64,000 nt of DNA, taken from positions 248,001 through 312,000 of the forward strand of contig CAWABU010000004.1 of the NCBI GenBank assembly GCA_963780345.1, given 5' to 3'. This document shows, in pieces, positions 17,385 through 25,635 of this stretch. Each line of letters starts with the position of its first letter. The first letter of the stretch is position 1. The DNA is from PALSA-693 sp963780345. Lineage in GTDB: Bacteria; Actinomycetota; Acidimicrobiia; Acidimicrobiales; Palsa-688. Position numbers and translations under genes: made by a program. Below the pieces are notes generated by a model that saw nothing but the letters and a program-made list of their open reading frames with translations, had not been told where the DNA came from and ran no database searches.

Positions 17385-17758
17385 ACACCAACAACACGAC
17401 GCTCGACCGGATTCTTCACCTGGGCGACGAACGGGCCGAGGCGGTCCGCAACGTGCCGAGCACCCTGGAGGTGTTCGACACCCACTTCCCCCGCTTCCCG
17501 GTGTTGCCAGGAGTGATGATCCTCGACACCGTGGCCGAGCTGGCCGCCACCCTGCTCGAACACCGGACCGGCTCGCAGTGGGTCCTGGCTGGTGTCGATC
17601 GGGTCCGCTACCGGCACTTCGTGCGACCGGGCGATCAGCTCCTGGCCGAGGTGGTTGTCACCGAGCTCGACGAGTCCGGGGCCGCCCTTCGGGCCTCTGC
17701 GTCGGTGGACGGCGCGCCGGTGGCCACCATGCGCTCGATTCGGATGGTTCCGGCATGA
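17381..17758 (+). CDS. FabZ/FabA-like hot-dog dehydratase with His but Asp in place of catalytic Glu
   Basis: A 125-aa hot-dog protein. Here the His motif is present (THFPRFPVLPG, H35), but the helix residue that is Glu in FabZ is Asp49 (GVMILDTVAEL). FVRPGDQLLAEVVV follows. It would dehydrate 3-hydroxyacyl-ACP to the trans-2-enoyl form, alone or with the His-less paralogue encoded upstream (E47 kept, His lost). It is coupled by 4-bp ATGA overlaps to both neighbours, which are ketosynthase genes. The intact His makes this the likelier catalytic partner of the two. Confidence 0.72.
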   Translation: MNTNNTTLDRILHLGDERAEAVRNVPSTLEVFDTHFPRFPVLPGVMILDTVAELAATLLEHRTGSQWVLAGVDRVRYRHFVRPGDQLLAEVVVTELDESGAALRASASVDGAPVATMRSIRMVPA

Positions 17759-19053
17759 GGCGGGTGGCCATCTCCGGTGTCGGACTCCTCACCGCCCTCG
17801 GCTGCGGCGCCCAGGAAACCTGGACGGCTCTGCTCGAGGGTCGGACCGCCATCGGTCCGGTCCGGCGTTTCGACCCGACCGGGTTGCGCAGCCAGCTGGC
17901 CGCCGAGATCGACGGCTTCGATCCCTCCCGCTTCGCCGACCGGCGGGCCCTCAAGCTGATGACCCGCAACGACCAGCTGGCCGTCGCCGGGGCCCTCCTC
18001 GCCGCCGCCGACTCGGGCCTGTCCAAGGATGACCTGCAGACCGAGATGGCCGCCGTGTTTGTCGGCGGCAACAAGGAAACCTCCAATCCGGACAGCGTGG
18101 CCGAGGATGCCATGGCCGGCCGCGCTGCGGACGGTTCCGTGGATCTGCAGTGGCTGGGTCGGAACGCCTCCTCCAAGTTCCATCCCCTGTTCTACGTCGA
18201 GGCCCTGCAACTGGCGTCCCTGTATCACATCTCCAACGCCCTCGGTCCGAAGGGGCCGAACTGCTATTTCGCGGGCACCGCCGACGCCGGCGCCACCGCC
18301 ATCGGCCGGGCCTATCGAGCCATTCGCCGGGGGGAGGCCGACGTGGCCGTCGCCGGCGGCTTCGACGACGCCACCTCCACCTGGACCATGGCCAAGCTGG
18401 ATTCGCTGGGGGTGTTGAGCAGCCGCAACGAGCTGGGTGCGGCCGCGTTCCGCCCCTATGACCGGGACCGCAGCGGCGCCGTTATCGGAGAGGGCAGCGC
18501 CTTCGTGGTCCTCGAGGACCTGCAGCACTGTCTGAGGCGGGGCGGGCGCGTCTACGCCGAGGTCACCGGGTTCGGCTCCGGCTTCGACGCGGACGCCCTT
18601 TTCACCCCGGAACCCTCCGGCCGGTCCCTCGCTGCTGCGCTGGGCGCGGCGATGTCGGAGGCTCGCCTCCACCCGGATGACGTGGACTACGTGGCCACCC
18701 ATGGTTGCGCCACCAGCCTCGGTGACCCCGCCGAGGCCGCCGCCCTGACCGCTGCCCTCAGCCCCGCGGGCCGGCCGGTGGCCGCGAGCACCGTCAAGCC
18801 CGCCACCGGCCATCTCGTCGCCGCCGCCGGCGCCCTCAACGTGGTGGTCGCCGCCCTCGCCGTCCACCACGGGGCCGCTCCGGCCACCCTCAACCTCGGC
18901 GACCCCGATCCGAACTGCTCTTCGCCCGCCGTGGACTGGATCACCGGCCCCGCTCGCGACCTGCCCGTCACCCATGCCCTGGCCCTGGCCCAGGGCCTCG
19001 AAGGCCAGAGCGTCGCCCTGGCCGTCAGCCAGAGCCCGACCCGAGGAGAGTGA
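17755..19053 (+). CDS. Ketosynthase-like chain length factor (KS-beta), active-site Cys replaced by Asp
   Basis: A 432-aa FabF-like protein whose active-site position reads FAGTADAGATAIG, with Asp177 where KSs have Cys; H316 (ATHGCAT), K348 and H353 (VKPATGHL) are kept. Loss of Cys with retention of the fold is the mark of chain length factors, in which the position is commonly Gln; Asp is unusual. It is expected to form a heterodimer with the active ketosynthase encoded just upstream and to set chain length. Overlaps of 4 bp upstream and a 1-bp gap to the next gene with a GAGGAGAG ribosome site show tight co-translation. Confidence 0.8.
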   Translation: MRRVAISGVGLLTALGCGAQETWTALLEGRTAIGPVRRFDPTGLRSQLAAEIDGFDPSRFADRRALKLMTRNDQLAVAGALLAAADSGLSKDDLQTEMAAVFVGGNKETSNPDSVAEDAMAGRAADGSVDLQWLGRNASSKFHPLFYVEALQLASLYHISNALGPKGPNCYFAGTADAGATAIGRAYRAIRRGEADVAVAGGFDDATSTWTMAKLDSLGVLSSRNELGAAAFRPYDRDRSGAVIGEGSAFVVLEDLQHCLRRGGRVYAEVTGFGSGFDADALFTPEPSGRSLAAALGAAMSEARLHPDDVDYVATHGCATSLGDPAEAAALTAALSPAGRPVAASTVKPATGHLVAAAGALNVVVAALAVHHGAAPATLNLGDPDPNCSSPAVDWITGPARDLPVTHALALAQGLEGQSVALAVSQSPTRGE

Positions 19054-19054
19054 A

Positions 19055-21383
19055 ATGACCGGTGCCCACCACTCTGGGCCTGTTGTTGTAACCGGCATCG
19101 GCGCCATCACGGCCATGGGACCCACCGCGGCCGACCTGTGGGCGGGTGTCAAAGGCGGCCGGGTGGCCATCCGCCCGGTCACGAACCTGCCGATGGACGG
19201 TTATCGCACCCGCATCGGCGGGGAGGTGGCCTGCGTTCCCGGCCCCAGCTGCCAGGACAGCACCGAGAGCGGCTTCCGGGACCGGGCTTTCGACTTGGCG
19301 CTCATCGCGGCCCGGGCGGCCGCGGCCGACGCTGCCGCCGCCTTCGAGGCCGTGCCGCCCGCTCGCCGGGCGCTGGTCATGGGCACCTGCAACGGCGGTC
19401 TGCTCAGCTTCGAGCAGTGGTACCAGGAGGACCGGCTGGGGAAGCCGGCCGACGCCCGCCTGCTCCTGCAGATGCCGCCGCAGGCCCTGGCCGAAGCGGT
19501 CGGCGCCGCCCTCGACGTCCGCGGCCCGGTTCACTCGCTCAACACCGCCTGCGCCTCGGGCGCCAACGCCATCGGCTGGGCGGCCGACCTGATCCGGCTG
19601 GGCCGGGCCGACCTGGTCGTGGCCGGCGGCGCCGATGCACTGTCCGACATCGCCTTCGCCGGCTTCAACGCCCTCGGATCGCTGTCGGCCGAGCCGGCCG
19701 CCCCGTACTCCAAAGACCGCAACGGACTCTCGCTCGGGGAGGGCAGCGGGATGCTGGTCCTCATCGGGCTGGACCTGGCCCAACGACTCGGGGCTCCGGT
19801 GCTGGCCGAGGTGGCCGGGTACGGCCTATCCGGCCGACGGCTACCACCCGACCGCACCCCACCCCGACGGTGACGGGGCCTCGCGAGCCATCGCGGCCGC
19901 CCTGACCGCCGCCGGCGTGAACGCCAACGAGGTCGGCTACGTCAACGGCCACGGGACCGGCACGGCCAAGAACGATCCGGCCGAGAGCCGGGCCATCCGG
20001 CGGGCGCTCGGTGAGGCGGCCGATTCGGTCGCCGTCAGCAGCACCAAGTCCATGATCGGCCATCTCCTCGGTGCCGCCGGCGCCGTCGAGGGCATCGTCA
20101 CGGTCCAGGCTCTCCGCGACCAGATCGCCCCACCGACGGCCAACTTTCACCAGGCCGACCCCAAATGCGACCTCGACTACATCCCCGATGGCGCCCGTCC
20201 AATCGACACCGACGTGGCCATCTCCAACAACTTCGCTTTCGGCGGGGCCAATGCGTGCGTGGTGTTCCGCCGGCCAGCGTCGGGCCGGCAGACGGGACCG
20301 GCTACGGCGCTGGAACGTTCGGTCATCACTGGAATGGCCGCCATCACGCCCGCCGGCGACCTCGGCCAGGCCGCGGAGGTGGTGGGAGCCGCCGGCGCGG
20401 CGGCCGAGATGGCCTGCCTCGACGACAGCTTCGTGGAGCTGATCCCCGGCCCCCACCGCCGCAAACTGGACCGGCTGGGCAAGGTCGCGGTGGCCGCCGC
20501 TTCCCTGGCGCTCGGCCACACCGGGCCCGGCGGCGGCCCTCGTGTCGGCGTGGTCCTGGGCACCGCCACCGGTCCCATGGAGTCCATGGAGGCCTTCATG
20601 AGGCCGCTGCTCGAAGAAGGCCCGGCCGCGGCCAGCCCGGCGCTGTTTCCGAACACCGTGTACAACGCCGCTGCGGGCCAGGTGGGGATCATCCTCGGCA
20701 CCCTCGGACCGACCTGCACGGTCACCGCCGGCCACGCCGCCGGCGCCGCCGCCCTCGGTTACTGCACCGACATTCTCGGCCGCGGCGAGGCGGATGCCAT
20801 GGTCTGCGTGGCCGCCGACACCCTGACGCCCATCGCCGTCCGCGGCTACCACGACGTCGGCGCCATCGGCGGAGGCCTCCGGTTGGCCGAGGGTGCCGTC
20901 GCCCTGATCGTCGAACGGGAGGACGCCGCCCGCCAGCGGGGCGCGGCGCCGCTGGCCACGGTGCTCGGTCATGGCACCGCGAGCGACGCCCTTGGAATCG
21001 GGCGCTGGGATCCGGAGGGCGCCGGCGTCGAGCGGGCCATCAGGGCGGCTCTCGCCGAAGCCGGCATCGGCGCCGACGAGGTGGCCGTGATCTGGCCCCA
21101 CGCCTGCGGCCTCGAGTCGGCGGATCGGGCCGAGGAGGCCGCCTTGCAGCGGGTCTTCGCGGCCCGGTGCCTGCCCCCGGTCCGCCGCCCCAAGCGGTCG
21201 ATTGGGGACGCGCTCGGGGCCGGCGGCCCCCTCAACGTCGCCCTGGCCCTGACCGAACCCCCGCCCGCGGAGCAGATTGCCCTCTTCGTCAGTTCGTCGC
21301 TCGGCGGCACCCATGTGGCCACGGTCATCGCCCTCCACGCCGGGCCCCCTCCCCGCCCCACCCGCGAAAGGAAGCTTCCGTGA
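19055..21383 (+). pseudogene. Ketosynthase fused to a degenerate ketosynthase domain, split by a single-base frameshift
   Basis: The first frame (19055-19873) codes a FabF-like N-half with active-site C166 in NTACASGANA, then runs out of frame. The KS continues one frame on, with ADGYHPTAPHPDGDG, NGHGTGT, STKSMIGHL and NNFAFGGANA. Removing one base in 19823-19835 restores GYG-LSA-DGYH, the normal FabF sequence. After about 410 residues the same frame goes on into a second KS-like domain of about 350 residues, where Cys is His (TAGHAAGAAALG), one His is kept (WPHACGLES) and the second is Ala (GDALGAG). The repaired protein would be 775 aa. It may be a true mutation, a sequencing indel or, less likely, programmed frameshifting. 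Confidence 0.8.
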
Positions 21384-22522
21384 ATCCCGTCCAGGTATTG
21401 AGCACCGGGTCCTATTTGCCCGGCGACCCCATTGACAACGAGCAGTTGGCTCGCCTCATCGGGCCACTCCCCGACGAGGTGCTCGCCGGCATTCAGGTCG
21501 AGCAGCGGCACTGGATGATCGATCCGGAGACGGGTCGGCACCGGGAGCAGAACTCGGAGATGGCAACCAGGGCCGCCCGCGCCGCCTTGGCGCGCGGCGG
21601 GGTGGACCCGGCCGAAGTGGACCTGATCGTCCTGTCCACCTCCAGCCCGGAGTATCCCCTGCCGCCCATGGCCACCTTCGTGCAGGAGAAGCTGGGCCTG
21701 CGAGCCTGCACGTCCATCGAGATCCGCTCCGGGTGCGCCGGCGCGGTCGAGGCGTTCGAGGTGGCGTCGATGTACCTGGAGTCCGGCCGGCACCGGACCG
21801 CGGTCGTGATCGGCAGCGAGGCCATCTCTCCGATCATCGCCCCTCTCTACGTGGGGCTCGGGCCGGACCGCATGCGCATGCGGGATCGCATCGGTGCCTA
21901 CAACTTCGGTGACGGGGCCGGCGCCATCGTCCTGCGCGCCGGCGACGGGGACGGCTCGGAAGGGGCGTCGGCGCTGGCCGGATCGGCCACCGCCTGCGTT
22001 GGGGGGAACCTGCCTCCGGGGATGCAGATCATCGGAGGCGGGACGGACGCTCCCGCCCACGAACAACTGCAGCGCAAACGCCTGGTGGAGCTGCGCGTCG
22101 ACATCACCGCCTCCGCCCGGCTGACACCCGCGGTCATCAGCGAAGGCCTCTCCCATCTGTTCCGCCGGGCGGCGGTGCGCCCGTCCCAGGTCGACCACTT
22201 CGTGATTCCGGAAGGCAACGCCGGCTATCTGCGGGACGAGATCGAGCAGGGCGGAGACATGGCGGCCGAATGGATCCAGCTCGAGGCCAAGCTGTACGAA
22301 AACCTGTCCCGGGTCGGCGCCACCGGTTCCGCCGCCGTGCCGCTCGCCCTCGACGACGCCTGGAGTGAGGGGCGGCTGGAGGTGGGCGACATGGTGCTGC
22401 TGCTGGCTATTGAGACCAGCAAATGGAAGTACGCCGGGGCCCTGTTTCGCTGGACCGCCCCGGCGCCTTTCGATGGCGTGCTTGCCTCTCGGCCGCTGGC
22501 GGTGGCGGGGGCGGCCCGGTAG
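21380..22522 (+). CDS. KASIII (FabH)-like ketosynthase/acyltransferase with altered catalytic residues
   Basis: A 380-aa thiolase-fold protein of the FabH family. The Cys is present (C119 in IRSGCAGAVEA), but the His-Gln-Ala-Asn motif reads PEGNAG, and the Asn motif (normally GNTSAAS) reads GATGSAAV, so the FabH His and Asn are both gone. GDGAGAIVL and the C-terminal VGDMVLLLAI are normal. It could prime the system with an unusual starter acyl group or act as an ester- or amide-forming acyltransferase. GTG 21380 overlaps the previous stop by 4 bp and follows GAAAGGAAG. It is the last gene of the operon; a strong hairpin follows 44 bp later. Confidence 0.78.
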   Translation: MNPVQVLSTGSYLPGDPIDNEQLARLIGPLPDEVLAGIQVEQRHWMIDPETGRHREQNSEMATRAARAALARGGVDPAEVDLIVLSTSSPEYPLPPMATFVQEKLGLRACTSIEIRSGCAGAVEAFEVASMYLESGRHRTAVVIGSEAISPIIAPLYVGLGPDRMRMRDRIGAYNFGDGAGAIVLRAGDGDGSEGASALAGSATACVGGNLPPGMQIIGGGTDAPAHEQLQRKRLVELRVDITASARLTPAVISEGLSHLFRRAAVRPSQVDHFVIPEGNAGYLRDEIEQGGDMAAEWIQLEAKLYENLSRVGATGSAAVPLALDDAWSEGRLEVGDMVLLLAIETSKWKYAGALFRWTAPAPFDGVLASRPLAVAGAAR

Positions 22523-22565
22523 CGGCGAGCCCGACCCGCCAGCGATTTCCGAGGGGGCAACACAG

Positions 22566-22608
22566 CTGGAAGCGGCCGAGCGGGTGGCTCCCGCTCGGCC
22601 GTTTCCAG
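22566..22608 (+). terminator. Long hairpin after the polyketide operon
   Basis: Two 19-base arms (22566-22584 and 22590-22608) are complementary over their whole length if one G-U pair is allowed, enclosing a 5-base loop. The stem is GC-rich (arm ends in GGCCGAGCGGG). No T-run follows, as is common in high-GC actinobacteria. Its place 44 bp after the last gene of the operon fits transcription termination. Confidence 0.65.
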
Positions 22609-22634
22609 GTCCAACCACCGTTCCAGGCCGTGCC

Positions 22635-23000
22635 TCCTTCGACGTGCCTCGCACCGGCTCGCAGCCACAGGCCGCCGCCCGAGCCGGCCACCCGCACCGG
22701 CCGGCGGGTTCCCGCCCGATCGCGACCCACCGATCCCACCCACCGACGGGCGCCGCCGACACCACGGCGCCGGCTCCTTCGACGTGCCTCGCACCAGGTC
22801 GCAGCGACAGGCCGCCGCCAGAGCCCGGCACCCGCACCGGCCGGCGGCTTCCCCGCCCGACCACACCCACCGGCGGGCGCCGCCGACAGCACGGCGCCGG
22901 CTCCTTCGACGTGCCTCGCACCAGGTCGCAGCCACAGGCCGCCGCCAGAGCCCGGCACCCGCACCGGCCGGCGGCTTCCCCGCTCGATCGCATCGACCGG
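22635..23000. repeat. Tandem repeat array, about 2.7 copies of a 127-140-bp unit
   Basis: Units begin with TCCTTCGACGTGCCTCGCACC at 22635, 22775 and 22902. The first unit is 140 bp and more diverged, the second is 127 bp, and the third stops near 23000; units two and three are nearly identical over the first 80 bases. The array lies in the 738-bp stretch between the KASIII-like gene and the sigma factor gene. Many frames are open there because of the GC content, but none shows a recognisable protein. The rest of the gap (23001-23260) holds nothing I can identify. Confidence 0.7.
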
Positions 23001-23260
23001 AGCCCCGGCCAAAGCTCGCCGGCGCTGCGACTCCATGCGACACCCGTCGAACGGACGGCGACAGGAGGGCGGCGGGGGCGGCGGCTCCGAGTCGAGTGGG
23101 GTTCGGTGGCGGTTAAGCGGGGGGCAGAGGGAGAGCGGCGCCGGCGGAGGGTGCGACAGCGAGCGAGAGGGATCGAACGGAGCCGGAAGTCCGATGGTCG
23201 AGATCGAGTGGCCAGCCGGTCGGCCGTTTCGCGGCCGGTACCCGGATGCGAAGTTCGTCG

Positions 23261-23824
23261 TCAGGCCGCGGCCAGGGCCCGGTCCTGACCCCGCAGCTTG
23301 CTCAGCGCCCGCTGCCGGGTGGGGCCGATGCTTCCCACCGGCCAGCCCAGCCGGCGGGCCACGTCATCGTAGGAAAGCGCACAGTCCGAAGTGAGCAGGA
23401 GCATGAGGCACCGCTCGCGCTCGGACAGCTTGTAAAGAAGATCGAGGGCCCCGGAGGCGTCGATGCGCTCCTCGATGGCACCGGTGTCAATGGCGTCAGC
23501 GCACGCGTGGCGTTCGAACACGGCGGACTCGACGGGCAGCATGGCCCGGGCCTGCCGGCGGCGCACCCGGCGGGCGGCATTGCGGGCGACGATGTTGATC
23601 CAGCCGAGGAAGGCCGACGGCTCGCGGACGGTATGGGCTTTGCAAACGACATGGAGCAGAGCTTCCTGCGCTGCATCCTCGGCGTCGGGGCCCCTGAGCA
23701 GCGACCGAACGGCCCGGTTCACGATCGGGGTGGCGGCGAGGACGAGGTCGCTGTCGGCTCCGGGGCGGCCGTCGAGGTAGGCGGCGAGGAGTTCTTCCCA
23801 GTTGCTGTGTTCGCAAGTGCTCAT
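23261..23824 (-). CDS. ECF-family RNA polymerase sigma factor
   Basis: A 187-aa sigma-70-family protein. Region 2 shows PDAEDAAQEALLHVV and SAFLGWINIVARNAARRVRR; region 4 shows YKLSERERCLMLLL and LSYDDVARRLGWPVGSIGPTRQRALSKLR in consecutive helices, the helix-turn-helix that reads the -35 element. ATG 23824 is chosen because it follows AGGGTGA; a TTG at 23875 would extend it. No anti-sigma factor gene is adjacent: the next gene upstream is a GMC oxidoreductase across a palindrome, and downstream lies the repeat array. Its regulon is unknown. A conserved HxxxCxxC anti-sigma partner was looked for and not found here. Confidence 0.85.
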   Translation of the reverse strand: MSTCEHSNWEELLAAYLDGRPGADSDLVLAATPIVNRAVRSLLRGPDAEDAAQEALLHVVCKAHTVREPSAFLGWINIVARNAARRVRRRQARAMLPVESAVFERHACADAIDTGAIEERIDASGALDLLYKLSERERCLMLLLTSDCALSYDDVARRLGWPVGSIGPTRQRALSKLRGQDRALAAA

Positions 23825-23943
23825 GAGTTCACCCTGAGCCCTCGCTCCTACAGCAACCTGGTGTGAACCTGGCAAAAAGCTGACAGCCCCGGGCCACCTC
23901 GGGTCAGGGCCGGTCAGGGCCGGGTCAGGACCGTCTGGATCGT

Positions 23944-24021
23944 TGGGCGCGTTTGGTGTTTTGGGCGCGCTTGTAGCTGTTTTTCGACGTCAAGCGCGCC
24001 CAAGGTAACGAAACGCGCCCA
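23944..24021. repeat. Nested double palindrome (possible terminator or protein-binding site)
   Basis: Outer arms TGGGCGCGTTT (23944-23954) and AAACGCGCCCA (24011-24021) enclose inner arms TTGGGCGCGCTTG (23961-23973) and CAAGCGCGCCCAA (23991-24003), all perfect. The same TGGGCGCG core therefore appears four times in mirror order within 78 bp. It lies 46 bp after the stop of the GMC oxidoreductase gene (minus strand) and 120 bp before the sigma factor start, so it could end the GMC operon or control the sigma gene. Confidence 0.6.
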
Positions 24022-24066
24022 GATCGGGGCCCGGGCGACGGTTGGGGCCGCCCCGCTCAGCTCAGG

Positions 24067-25635
24067 TCAGAAGCTGGACGCCACCGCCTCAGCGGTGTGC
24101 TCGGCGACGGCGGAGATGGTCATCACCGGATGAAACCCGATGGAAGAGGGAATCACCGAGCCGTCCGCCACGAACAACCCCGGATAGCCGTGGACCTCGC
24201 CCTCCGGCGAGACGACCCCGGTGGCGGGGGTGTCGGAGAGCGAACACCCACCAAGGGGGTGGACACTCAGGACCCGGCGGGCCAGGTTCCAGGTCACCAG
24301 CGGGGCGTAGGTGCCCCCGTAGACCCGGGCCACGTCCGCCATGGCGGCCTCCATCCGCCTGACCAGCCCGGCGTTCTCGGTGGCGTAGTCCCAGATCACA
24401 TCGACCCCGTCTCCGGAGAGGCGGACGGCGCCATTGGCGTTGTCCCGGCCGATGCAGAAGAGGTTGGTCATGTGCCGCGGATCGCCTCGATGCGGGAAGG
24501 GGAGAGGCGATGGCCGGGACAGCACCCCGGCGGCGAACGCTTTCGGCAGCAGCCAGGGCAGCGCCCGCCAGATGAGGCCTCCGGCCGGTCGCAACAGCCG
24601 CCCGGAGGGCTGGCCGAGCGACGCCAGCACGGCCATGACCGGAGCGCTGAAGGTGGGGGCGGCCATGGTAAAGCCAGGCTGCTCATCGAAGAACCGGATG
24701 ATCGACGTGACATCCGGACCGTGCGCCGGATCCAGATCATGAGCGGCGCCGTGGACGGACCCGAGGAAATCCCCATTGGCCGAAAATCCGTGCCCCAGCC
24801 GGCCGCTCACCGCCGGAAGAGTGCCCATATGATCCCGGGAGCGCAGCAGCAGCTCATTGGTACCGAGGGTGCCGGCGGCCAGCACCACCCTGCGGCCCGT
24901 GGCCACGGACGGCTCGCCGGTCCCGACGTCGCGATAGGCGACCTGGTAACCGCTGGCGAGAGGGCGCACGTGGTCGGCGAGCGAGCCGGTCCGGACCTGC
25001 GCACCGAGCTCCTCGGCCCGGCGCAGGTAGGTGCGGTCCATGGAGCGCTTGGCGCCGTGCTGGCACCCGAATTCGCATTCCGCCACCAGCTGGCAAGTAT
25101 TGGCGGCGTCGGCAGTGCCATCGATCTCCGGGCCGGGCCAAGTCACCGCCTCGTCGGGGTCGAACACCTCGCGGCCCATGGCCACGGCCGCCTGACGGAA
25201 GGCGTCCCGTTTGGGGATGGTCAGCCTCTTCGGCAGCGGCGCCAGGCCGATGACCCTGGCCACCCGGTCGTAATAGGGATCCAGGCTCTGGCGGGTGATC
25301 GACGCCGGCCAGCGGGGATCGTCGAACACGATGGGGTCCGGGCGGACGTGAATGTTGGCGTAGATCAGCGACCCACCCCCCACGCCACTCGCGACCACCA
25401 CCCCTAGCCCGGACATGAGCCGAAGGTCGTAGAGGCCGGTCTTCGGGCGCCCCCGGCCGGCGTGCCAGAACAGGGTCGCGGTGTCGCGGACGTCCCTGGG
25501 AAAGCCGCCGGGGTTCCATCGGCGGCCGCGCTCGAGGACCAGCACGGACCGGCCGGCTTCGGCCAGGCGCAGGGCGGTGATCGAGCCCCCGAAGCCCGAC
25601 CCGACGACCACGACGTCGAAGTGCTCGTCGGTCAA
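24067..25635 (-). CDS. GMC-family FAD oxidoreductase (cholesterol oxidase-like)
   Basis: A 522-aa flavoprotein with the FAD-binding GSGFGG motif (about residues 12-17), LERGRRW, GGGSLIYANIHVRPDP, FSANGDFLG and a C-terminal SVHPLGGCSLSD / GLFVADGSVIPSSIGFHP region with the GMC active-site His. This pattern matches the cholesterol-oxidase branch. A CxxxxxCxxGCxxGAK segment near residue 185 (three Cys) is shared with the second GMC gene. The start is TTG 25635, overlapping the hydrolase stop by 4 bp; no better start exists before the FAD motif. It is the last gene of a three-gene operon. A sterol, hopanoid or long-chain alcohol substrate is possible. Confidence 0.82.
   Translation of the reverse strand: MTDEHFDVVVVGSGFGGSITALRLAEAGRSVLVLERGRRWNPGGFPRDVRDTATLFWHAGRGRPKTGLYDLRLMSGLGVVVASGVGGGSLIYANIHVRPDPIVFDDPRWPASITRQSLDPYYDRVARVIGLAPLPKRLTIPKRDAFRQAAVAMGREVFDPDEAVTWPGPEIDGTADAANTCQLVAECEFGCQHGAKRSMDRTYLRRAEELGAQVRTGSLADHVRPLASGYQVAYRDVGTGEPSVATGRRVVLAAGTLGTNELLLRSRDHMGTLPAVSGRLGHGFSANGDFLGSVHGAAHDLDPAHGPDVTSIIRFFDEQPGFTMAAPTFSAPVMAVLASLGQPSGRLLRPAGGLIWRALPWLLPKAFAAGVLSRPSPLPFPHRGDPRHMTNLFCIGRDNANGAVRLSGDGVDVIWDYATENAGLVRRMEAAMADVARVYGGTYAPLVTWNLARRVLSVHPLGGCSLSDTPATGVVSPEGEVHGYPGLFVADGSVIPSSIGFHPVMTISAVAEHTAEAVASSF

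Noticed and set aside
22635..23000. The repeat array as a CRISPR
   Set aside because: Units are 127-140 bp and contiguous, without short repeats alternating with unique spacers, and no cas genes are near.
22365..23394. Several long open frames across the tandem repeat
   Set aside because: All three forward frames are open at once, products are Pro/Arg/Ala-rich, and no start site or motif supports any of them.
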